Assembly: GCA_002347185.1 (NCBI GenBank)
Contig: DDXK01000069.1
Location: 1-25,318 of the forward strand
Direction: 5' to 3'
DNA length: 25,318 nucleotides
Source of the DNA: Desulfobulbaceae bacterium UBA2262
GTDB taxonomy: Bacteria > Desulfobacterota > Desulfobulbia > Desulfobulbales > Desulfurivibrionaceae
Positions 15,226-21,146 of the stretch are shown here, in pieces. The translations under genes and the position numbers were made by a program. Each line of letters opens with the position of its first letter. The stretch's first letter is position 1. The notes beneath the pieces were generated by a model. That model was given only the letters and a program-made list of their open reading frames with translations. It had not been told where the DNA came from and searched no databases.

Positions 15226-15729
15226 TCAGCTTCCGCTGCGCCTGTAGGTCCCGCTCTTGCCCCCCGTTTTCTGCAACAGCCTGACATCGCTGATGATCAT
15301 GCCCTTGTCCACGGCTTTGCACATATCATAAATGGTCAAGGCGGCCACCGAGACGGCGGTGAGGGCTTCCATCTCGACCCCGGTCTTGCCGGTCATGCCA
15401 ACGGTCGCCCGGATCTCGATACTGTGGCTCGCCTCGGCAAAATCGAAATCCAGCGTCACCTTGTCGATGGCCAGGGGATGGGTGAGCGGAATCAGGTCGG
15501 CCACCTTTTTTGCCGCCATGATGCCGGCAATGCGCGCCACCCCCAGGACATCCCCCTTGGCGATATTCCCGGCGCGTACCAGGTTGAAGGCTTCCGGAGA
15601 AAGGGTGATGAGGCCTGCGGCAATCGCCTCCCGCGCTGTTTCCTTTTTGCCGCCCACATCGACCATCCGGGCGTTCCCGGCTTCGTCAAAATGGGAGAGG
15701 GGGTTTCCCGCTCTTTCTTGGTCGCTCAT
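15226..15729 (-). CDS. moaC: Cyclic pyranopterin monophosphate synthase MoaC
   Basis: MoaC acts with MoaA to convert the GTP-derived intermediate to cyclic pyranopterin monophosphate, the first stage of molybdenum cofactor synthesis. From the ATG at 15729 (GGG-rich site upstream) the protein has 167 residues, near the usual 160. Conserved motifs are MVDVGGK (22-28), LIPLTHPL (79-86, with H84) and EMEALTAVSVAALTIYDMCK (119-138). The D135 and K138 pair corresponds to known active-site residues of the family. The end TGGKSGTYRR is typical. No other moa gene is nearby. It is 23 nt after dnaJ. Confidence 0.97.
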   Translation of the reverse strand: MSDQERAGNPLSHFDEAGNARMVDVGGKKETAREAIAAGLITLSPEAFNLVRAGNIAKGDVLGVARIAGIMAAKKVADLIPLTHPLAIDKVTLDFDFAEASHSIEIRATVGMTGKTGVEMEALTAVSVAALTIYDMCKAVDKGMIISDVRLLQKTGGKSGTYRRSGS

Positions 15730-15752
15730 TTTCCCTGACCCTTTCCGAAGAA

Positions 15753-16880
15753 TCAAGATTTTTCCTCAGCCAGCATGTGGAGAATCTTCTTGAAAAAACC
15801 TTCTTCCTCGTGGGATTCTCCCTTTCCGCCCTGCAGCTGCGCGAACTCCTCCAGGAGTTCCTTCTGTTTTTTGTTCAGCTTCTTGGGAATGATGACCTTG
15901 ATGCTGATGTACATGTTCCCCTTGCCGCCTCCCCGCAGGGAAGAAACCCCTTCGCCCTTGAGGGTGAATACCTGTTCGGGCTGGGTGCCGGCCGGGATCT
16001 CCAGTTCCTTGCTGCCATGGATGGTGGGCACGGTCACTTTGGTTCCCAGGGCGGCTTGCGCCATGTTCAGCGGGAAGCGGCAGTGGATGTCGTTGCCCTC
16101 CCGATGGAAAAACTCATGGGCCTCCACGTAGATGATCACATAAAGATCGCCCGGGGGGCCACCCTTGCGTCCGCCCTCGCCCTCGCCGCGCAGGCGCATG
16201 CGGGCGCCGGTGTCGATGCCCGCTGGAATCTTCAGGGACACCTTCTTCGCCTTGTTCACCAGCCCCTGGCCCTGGCAGTCGTTGCAGGGCTCGGTGATCA
16301 GCGTTCCCTCCCCGCGGCACTTGGGGCAGGTGGTCTGCACCCGGAAAAAACCCTGAGCGTGCACCACCTGGCCGTGGCCCTTGCAGGTGGGGCAGGTGGC
16401 CGCCTTGTGGCCCGGCCTGAGCCCGGTCCCCTCGCAGGTCCAGCAGGTCTCCCGCTTGGTGATTTCGAGTTCTTTCTCTACGCCGTGCACTGCCTCCATG
16501 AAGGTGATGTGCAGGTCGTAACGCAGATCGTTGCCCTGGACAGGTCCCTGTCGCCGCTGGGAGGCGCGCCCGCCGAAGCCACCGAACATGTCGCCGAAGA
16601 TATCCCCGAAGCTTGAGAAGATGTCCTCGAAGTTGCCAGGCCCGCTGTAGCCGCTGTCCTTGAGGCCGGCGACCCCGTAACGGTCGTAGATCTTTCTTTT
16701 TTCCAGGTCGCCCAGCACCTCGTATGCCTCGGCGGCCGCCTTGAATTTTTCCTCGGCCTCCTTGTCCCCCGGATTCTTGTCCGGATGGTACTGCATGGCC
16801 AGCTTGCGGTATGCTTTTTTTATCTCCTCGCTGGATGCTTCCGGGGAGACGCCGAGCGTTTTGTAGAAATCCTTTTCCAT
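15753..16880 (-). CDS. dnaJ: Chaperone protein DnaJ
   Basis: DnaJ is the Hsp40 co-chaperone that stimulates DnaK ATPase. The J domain (1-70) carries HPD at 32-34. A short Gly/Phe region (about 90-120) precedes the zinc domain with four CxxCxGxG repeats (CWTCEGTG, CPTCKGHG, CPKCRGEG, CNDCQGQG). Two beta-sandwich substrate domains and a Lys/Glu-rich tail follow. The 375-residue length is normal. I chose the ATG at 16880, which lies 7 nt after the rpoZ stop; a longer frame to 16979 is only rpoZ antisense-type sequence. No strong ribosome site is visible, so coupling to rpoZ is likely. dnaK and grpE are absent here. Confidence 0.97.
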   Translation of the reverse strand: MEKDFYKTLGVSPEASSEEIKKAYRKLAMQYHPDKNPGDKEAEEKFKAAAEAYEVLGDLEKRKIYDRYGVAGLKDSGYSGPGNFEDIFSSFGDIFGDMFGGFGGRASQRRQGPVQGNDLRYDLHITFMEAVHGVEKELEITKRETCWTCEGTGLRPGHKAATCPTCKGHGQVVHAQGFFRVQTTCPKCRGEGTLITEPCNDCQGQGLVNKAKKVSLKIPAGIDTGARMRLRGEGEGGRKGGPPGDLYVIIYVEAHEFFHREGNDIHCRFPLNMAQAALGTKVTVPTIHGSKELEIPAGTQPEQVFTLKGEGVSSLRGGGKGNMYISIKVIIPKKLNKKQKELLEEFAQLQGGKGESHEEEGFFKKILHMLAEEKS

Positions 16881-16887
16881 CGGTCGG

Positions 16888-17160
16888 TTATGAGGCCTGT
16901 TCCGTATGCGTGGGCGCTTCCTGGGCAGCGGGCGCTTCGGGCTCCCCCGCGTAGGTGTTGTCATTCTTGATGGAGGCAAAGTTTACCTGGCCGGCGGCAA
17001 TTTCGCGCAGGGTGGAAACGATTTCCTTGTTTTTGCTTTTCACCAGAAAGGGAGCACCCTTGCGGTGCTGTTTGACGCGCTTGACCGCGAGATGAATGAG
17101 GGAAAAGCGGTTTTCGTTCCCGATCTGGCTGAGGCAGTCTTCCACTGTAATACGGGCCAT
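16888..17160 (-). CDS. rpoZ: DNA-directed RNA polymerase omega subunit
   Basis: Omega is the small RNA polymerase subunit that helps beta-prime fold and forms part of a ppGpp site. The 90-residue product has the family start MARITVEDCL, then IGNENRFSLIHLAVKRVKQ and the later EIVSTLREIAAGQVNF. AAGGAGG precedes the ATG at 17160. The Pro/Ala/Glu-rich tail (72-90) is variable in the family. A promoter lies 60-90 nt upstream. It heads the rpoZ-dnaJ-moaC group; the usual gmk or spoT neighbours are not seen. Confidence 0.95.
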   Translation of the reverse strand: MARITVEDCLSQIGNENRFSLIHLAVKRVKQHRKGAPFLVKSKNKEIVSTLREIAAGQVNFASIKNDNTYAGEPEAPAAQEAPTHTEQAS

Positions 17161-17222
17161 AGTCGCAACTCCTCCTTGGTTGGAGAACTTTTTGTCCTGG
17201 GTGAGGTCGATTAAACCGGAGA

Positions 17223-17250
17223 AATATAATCCATCTCTGCTTTTTGGCAA
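17223..17250 (-). promoter_or_regulatory. Sigma-70 promoter of rpoZ
   Basis: On the minus strand TTGCCA (17245-17250) and TATATT (17223-17228), separated by 16 nt, each match their hexamer at 5 of 6 bases. The sites lie 63-90 nt before the rpoZ ATG. This is the best sigma-70-type promoter in the window. Confidence 0.7.
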
Positions 17251-17373
17251 TGTTTTTTCTTTTTTTCTCGGGCCGGACCCTGCGGGAAATGGCGCTCCCT
17301 CCCGTTTTTCCCGGTAGGGGCTCGGGAGGGGAATATTTTTGTCCCAGGGAAAGCAACGATTGCCCGCAGGAGA

Positions 17374-17389
17374 TGGCACGAAATGTGCA
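17374..17389 (+). promoter_or_regulatory. Sigma-54-like promoter before the FlgO lipoprotein cluster
   Basis: TGGCACGAAATGTGCA has a perfect -24 TGGCACG and a -12 GTGCA, one base from TTGCA, with 10 nt between GG and GC. Transcription would start near 17400, giving a leader of about 187 nt. It resembles the fliL promoter and suggests that this cluster is co-regulated with the flagellar operon. Confidence 0.7.
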
Positions 17390-17400
17390 TTTCAGCAAGG

Positions 17401-17586
17401 CATTCTGCCTCTGCAGAGTCGATTCTTCGGGGGGGCCAGCAAAAAATTCCCGGCAAGGGCTGGGGGAAAGGGCTGCCCGCCAGAGTGCTGAGGAAATTTT
17501 TTCCAGGGCTTGGCTCCTGCCTGTTGTGTCATTTTGCTGACGATCAGGGCCTGGTTTGACGCTTTACCCGCCAGGGAGGTGTGTGT
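17401..17586 (+). other. Long untranslated leader of the FlgO cluster
   Basis: Between the predicted start and the first ATG lie about 187 nt with no supported gene. It has several small stems, such as AGGC-ATTCT-GCCT near 17398-17410, and repeated AAGGGCTG-like words. No known riboswitch core was recognised. Upstream (17297-17330) is a CCCTCCCG/CGGGAGGG hairpin of unclear role. Confidence 0.35.
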
Positions 17587-17808
17587 ATGAGAAGGCTTGC
17601 TGCGTTGCTCCTGCTGCTGTGCTGTTTCGGCTGCTCCGCCGAGGTGCGGATGCGTCTCGGTTCCCCCCTCGATGCCGGGGAGGATCGGGTGCCTGTCTTT
17701 TATCCGGCAGGGGTGGGGGGCGATCCTCCCGACCCCATGGTCCAGGCTTTCGGTCCGGCCTGGCGGAACATGGAAGGCGATTACCCTGCCTACAATTTCA
17801 ATCCATAA
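17587..17808 (+). CDS. Small predicted lipoprotein, first gene of the FlgO cluster
   Basis: The 73-residue product starts with MRRLAALLLLLCCFGC, a lipoprotein signal with Cys16 as the lipidated residue; the -3 position is Cys instead of the usual Leu. GGGAGG precedes the ATG with 7-nt spacing, which fixes the start. The mature part is short, Pro/Gly-rich and ends in an aromatic patch (PAYNFNP). I do not recognise the family. It is 19 nt before the first FlgO-domain gene and shares its direction and probable promoter, so a flagellar outer-membrane accessory role is plausible but unproven. Confidence 0.75.
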   Translation: MRRLAALLLLLCCFGCSAEVRMRLGSPLDAGEDRVPVFYPAGVGGDPPDPMVQAFGPAWRNMEGDYPAYNFNP

Positions 17809-17827
17809 ACAGGAAGGAGGCTTGCTG

Positions 17828-18613
17828 ATGCGAACAATCATGCTCATCTCCGCCCTTGCCGGCGTTCTGGTGGGGGGGGCGGCCCTGGGCGAGGAATCCG
17901 GAGTCCCGTCCTTTTCCGACGGCAAGCAGCCGAGGGAGATGGCCCAGGTCCGTCCGGTGCCTGCCTATCGGCCCTATTTCTACAATTATCCCCACGCACT
18001 CCCGCCTGATTACGTGTTCCGCACCGCTCGCGTTTTCTCGCCCCATAATCTCGGCCTGCCCCTGAAGGGCGCCAGGGACGGCGGCGCGGCCGGGGAGGAC
18101 CCGGGGCAGGGCGAGGCACTGGCCGCCGCGGTTTCCGGCCTCACCCGGACCCTGCTGGCCAACGCCCGGGAGGATGTGCTCGACGAGTATGTGGTGGCGG
18201 TGAGTACCTTTGTTAATCTGGACAATCTTTACGCCACTTCTTCGCTGGGACGTTTCCTTGGCGAGCAGCTGCTGAGCGAGCTGCTGCAGGCCGGGGTCGA
18301 GGTGGTGGAGGTGCGCAAGACGCCGGGCCTGATGATCGCCGAGCACCATGGCGAATACGCCCTCTCCCGGGACATGGATGAGTTGAGTTTTGTTCAGCCC
18401 GCGCAGGCGACGGTGGTGGGCACCTACGCGGTCACCGAGCAGGAGGTGCTGCTCAATGTCCGGCTCCTGCGCAACGAGGACAACATGGTCCTTTCTGCCG
18501 CCACCGCCCGGCTGCCCATGGGCTCGCTCACCGCCGGGATGCTGGCCAACGAGAGCATGCCGGCGGTGGGCGCCGCCACTTCCGGGGTGACGGTGGGCAA
18601 GTTCCCTGAATAG
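17828..18613 (+). CDS. FlgO-domain exported protein (first paralog)
   Basis: FlgO-family proteins are outer-membrane flagellar accessory proteins in Vibrio, where they help stabilise the outer-membrane ring. The 261-residue product has a cleavable signal peptide (1-21, cut after ALG), a Tyr/Pro-rich spacer (40-75) and a FlgO-like domain at about 103-232. Landmarks are the LDNLYATSSLGRFL and VEVVEVRKT stretches. AGGAAGGAGG before the ATG at 17828 fixes the start; a longer frame exists only as a shadow of the upstream gene. There is no lipobox Cys. It shares clear homology with the next gene, but its signal and N-terminal spacer differ. The identification is by pattern and is moderately sure. 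Confidence 0.8.
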   Translation: MRTIMLISALAGVLVGGAALGEESGVPSFSDGKQPREMAQVRPVPAYRPYFYNYPHALPPDYVFRTARVFSPHNLGLPLKGARDGGAAGEDPGQGEALAAAVSGLTRTLLANAREDVLDEYVVAVSTFVNLDNLYATSSLGRFLGEQLLSELLQAGVEVVEVRKTPGLMIAEHHGEYALSRDMDELSFVQPAQATVVGTYAVTEQEVLLNVRLLRNEDNMVLSAATARLPMGSLTAGMLANESMPAVGAATSGVTVGKFPE

Positions 18614-18618
18614 GAGGC

Positions 18619-18640
18619 AAGGGGGGGCGGTTCCCCCCTT
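18619..18640. other. Strong G/C hairpin between the two FlgO-domain genes
   Basis: AAGGGGGG-GCGGTT-CCCCCCTT forms an 8-bp stem with a 6-nt loop, 6 nt after the stop of the first FlgO gene. A T-run follows only at 18662-18670, about 20 nt later, so this is not a standard terminator. It may protect the upstream message or reduce downstream expression. Confidence 0.5.
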
Positions 18641-18688
18641 CATCCCGGCCGCCACTGGTCATTTTTTTTTGACAAGGAGAATCCCCTG

Positions 18689-19291
18689 ATGAAAGATCGT
18701 CTGAAAGAGAAAGCCGCGACAGGTGCGCTCATCTGCCTGCTTGCGCTCATGCTTCTTGCCGGCTGTGCTCCCCGGGTGAACAACGGCGGCACGGTGTCGG
18801 TGGTGAGCCCCGATTTCTTCGGGGTCGGCGAGGAACTGGCCCTGCAGCTCAGCGCCGGCATGCAGGGAGGGGGGAGGGGGCAGCGCCTGCTGCTGACCAC
18901 CATTGTCGAGCTCGACAATCTGTACGCGACCAGCCGTTTTGGCCGAACCCTGAGCGAATCCCTGTCGACCAGCCTCTTCCGCCATGGCTTCGCGGTGGTG
19001 GAGATCCGCAAGGGCGCCGAGGTGCTGATCCGTGACAACAGCGGAGAGCTGGTGCTGACCAGGGATGTGGAGCTTCTCGCCCGGCAGCAGCAGGTTTCCG
19101 CCATCCTCACCGGAACCTACTCGCTGACCCCGACCACGGTGATCCTCAACCTGAAGCTGCTCGCCGCCGGCAGCCAGCAGGTGCTTTCCGTGGCCGGGCT
19201 TGAGCTGCAGCGCAGCCGGGCGATCAACCACCTGCTCGCCGCCGGCAGCGCCAACGGCAGCGATGCCTTTCTTTCCGCCTATGAGCGTTGA
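18689..19291 (+). CDS. FlgO-domain lipoprotein (second paralog)
   Basis: The 200-residue protein carries a lipoprotein signal with the lipobox L23-A-G-C26, so it is anchored in a membrane, most likely the outer one. The FlgO-like domain (about 65-172) repeats the core of the previous gene: LDNLYATSRFGRTL, AVVEIRKGAEVLIRD and VILNLKLLAAG align with its counterparts. AAGGAGA precedes the ATG at 18689. It is followed by a third exported gene after a 9-nt gap. A tandem duplication with one soluble/periplasmic and one lipidated copy is the likely origin. Confidence 0.85.
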   Translation: MKDRLKEKAATGALICLLALMLLAGCAPRVNNGGTVSVVSPDFFGVGEELALQLSAGMQGGGRGQRLLLTTIVELDNLYATSRFGRTLSESLSTSLFRHGFAVVEIRKGAEVLIRDNSGELVLTRDVELLARQQQVSAILTGTYSLTPTTVILNLKLLAAGSQQVLSVAGLELQRSRAINHLLAAGSANGSDAFLSAYER

Positions 19292-19300
19292 GGTGTGGCC

Positions 19301-19930
19301 ATGCGCAAGATAAGCATCCTCTTTCTGCTCCTTGTTCTCTGCGCCTGCGCGCAAAAACAAGGCAACTGGGCTTCTTCGCCGGTGGAGGTGAAGAAGAATT
19401 CGCCGGTGGTCTACATCCATCCCGAGGTGAACACCTTTCAGAATGCCACCCTCGGGGTGCTGCCCTTCCAGGTGCCCGGCAACCTGCGCCGGGAGCAAGG
19501 TGTGGGGGTGGCCATGCTCTTCAAGGACGTGCTCCTGGGCAAGCAGGCTTTTCCCCGGGTGTTGCGGCTGGAGGAGCCCTACCTGGACATTGACGGGGCC
19601 CTGGCCGCCGGAAGGAAGGCCAAGGTGGACCTGGTCCTGGCCGGCAGGGTCAACTATGCCCTGGAGGGAAGCCAGTTCGGCGGTGGACGGGTCGAGGTCG
19701 CCACCCGGCTGCTCAACGTGCAGACCGGCAACACCGTCTGGTATATCGAGCAGTCCATGGACCAGCCCATGGATTATCCGGAGAGTTCGACCTGGAGCCG
19801 CTTTCTCGCCTCCTTCAACCCGCCGGAAACCAGGCCTTCCCAGGCCGGGCCGGTGATTCCCAACATGCTGGCGCAGATCGCCTTCGACATGGGCGAGGTG
19901 ATTGCCGGCGCGCGGACGGTGGCGCGGTGA
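19301..19930 (+). CDS. Predicted lipoprotein, CsgG/FlgT-like fold
   Basis: The 209-residue product has a lipoprotein signal with the lipobox L13-C-A-C16. The body has the alternating pattern of CsgG/TolB-N-like modules: a strand ending LGVLPF, a helix, then VDLVLAGRVNY, and ATRLLNVQTGNTVWY. That fold occurs in FlgT and in LpoB-type lipoproteins, but I cannot place it in a named family. GAGG precedes the ATG at 19301, 9 nt after the previous stop. It is the last gene of the cluster. A flagellar outer-membrane role is inferred only from context. Confidence 0.72.
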   Translation: MRKISILFLLLVLCACAQKQGNWASSPVEVKKNSPVVYIHPEVNTFQNATLGVLPFQVPGNLRREQGVGVAMLFKDVLLGKQAFPRVLRLEEPYLDIDGALAAGRKAKVDLVLAGRVNYALEGSQFGGGRVEVATRLLNVQTGNTVWYIEQSMDQPMDYPESSTWSRFLASFNPPETRPSQAGPVIPNMLAQIAFDMGEVIAGARTVAR

Positions 19931-20040
19931 ACGGTCCGGGCATCAGCTCCGTTGTCTGTGGCTGGGACCTCCTGGTTCATTGCTGGCTTGGACTGTCGAG
20001 GATTGATGGATTCCGGTTCGATTCAGGACTGCATCCGTAA

Positions 20041-21012
20041 TCACCAGAAATTTATTATTAAGGTGATGGATCCAACATAGAAGAATGCTGCTAACGCCAT
20101 AAAAAAGATATCAAATTTTCCACATGCGGTTTCACTTTTTTTCGATAAATAGAGTGAATACACTGTTCCGCATAAACATAAGAATATATAGACAGATGTG
20201 GTTAAATTTATCAGTTCCGCCAAGCTCATGTATTTTGATGGCGGCAGACTATTCGTTATCGCATAACTTGCGCCGACAGAAGCGAAAATCGAGCCTACTG
20301 CCAGGTTAAACCGTAATGAGGTGTCTACAGGAACAAAAAATTGCAATAAGGCAATGAGAATTGCGATGAAAACAGGGAAAAAGAGTTTGAATGCGTACCA
20401 AATATCGACAAAAGATCTGACCAGATGGATCCCGAATACAAATCGGGAAAATTGCGATTTGTTTTTGTCCGGCAGTGTCGGATCACCAAAATTCGTTTCA
20501 TACTCGCCAACGGAGGCCTCTGTATAGGTATCTGTCACCTCCCACCCAGAAACCGTGAACGATTTGCCGATGGCGGAGTTGGAACTATCCGGCACATACC
20601 GCAACGAATCCAGGCTGCTGTTGTTGTCTTCGAATACAAGCTCAAGCCTCTGGCTATCCAGAGGGAATCTGGTCAAATCCCAGAATTTGGTTATCTTCGC
20701 GACGCAGCGCAAACTGACGTAATGGAAGCCATTCTTCTGTTCCTCGGAGAGCTCTTGGCAGGACTGTGAGCCATTGACCAACTCAATGGTCTTGTGGGGC
20801 TTCATTCGATCGTTTTTCCAGCGGAGCCACATGTAATAGTCTATGTCGAAACTGTTATCCTTGATGCTGAAGCCGAGAAGCCGATTCGCATAAACACCGA
20901 TGTCCACCTTGCGCGAGACATCCTCGTCAATATGGCTTGGCGCTGCTGCCGCGAAATTGACAGGTACAACCAGTAACGAAAGACATACGAAGATTTTTAG
21001 CAGATTCACCAT
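20041..21012 (-). CDS. Pentameric ligand-gated ion channel homolog (Cys-loop receptor family)
   Basis: The 323-residue product has a signal peptide (1-24), an extracytoplasmic beta-sandwich domain with YMWLRWKNDRM (60-70) and FPLDSQ (116-121), and four membrane helices. M1 is at about 204-226 with a conserved Pro, M2 at 233-254 followed by SLPPSKY, M3 at 265-289, and M4 at 299-321. This is the pLGIC architecture of GLIC and ELIC. Cys85 and Cys103 do not bracket the FPxD loop as in animal Cys-loop receptors. I took the ATG at 21012; a TTG at 21030 with AAAGGG upstream is an alternative adding six residues. The gene is markedly AT-rich in places (16 of 60 G/C at 20101-20160), unlike its neighbours. 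Confidence 0.85.
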   Translation of the reverse strand: MVNLLKIFVCLSLLVVPVNFAAAAPSHIDEDVSRKVDIGVYANRLLGFSIKDNSFDIDYYMWLRWKNDRMKPHKTIELVNGSQSCQELSEEQKNGFHYVSLRCVAKITKFWDLTRFPLDSQRLELVFEDNNSSLDSLRYVPDSSNSAIGKSFTVSGWEVTDTYTEASVGEYETNFGDPTLPDKNKSQFSRFVFGIHLVRSFVDIWYAFKLFFPVFIAILIALLQFFVPVDTSLRFNLAVGSIFASVGASYAITNSLPPSKYMSLAELINLTTSVYIFLCLCGTVYSLYLSKKSETACGKFDIFFMALAAFFYVGSITLIINFW

Positions 21013-21107
21013 GCACCCGCTCGATTTCAACTTTTGCCCTTTCTACAATCCAAACAAACGCGGCCATCGCAGAACACCCACCTCAACCTTGCCTCACCCC
21101 CCAAAGA

Positions 21108-21137
21108 GGCACGACGGGAGGCAATGCCCGCCGTGCC
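21108..21137 (-). terminator. Hairpin after the 918-residue gene, possible terminator
   Basis: GGCACG-a-CGGG-N8-CCCG-c-CGTGCC forms a 10-pair stem with one mismatch, 9 nt after the stop of the large exported protein. On the minus strand only TCTTT follows, a weak U-tract. It may partly separate that gene from the channel gene. Confidence 0.45.
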
Positions 21138-21146
21138 ACCCGGTTG

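Noticed and set aside
17297..17330. CCCTCCCG/CGGGAGGG hairpin followed by a T-run on the plus strand
   Set aside because: It looks terminator-like, but no plus-strand gene ends before it and the loop is 18 nt; its role is unclear, so it was not called a terminator.
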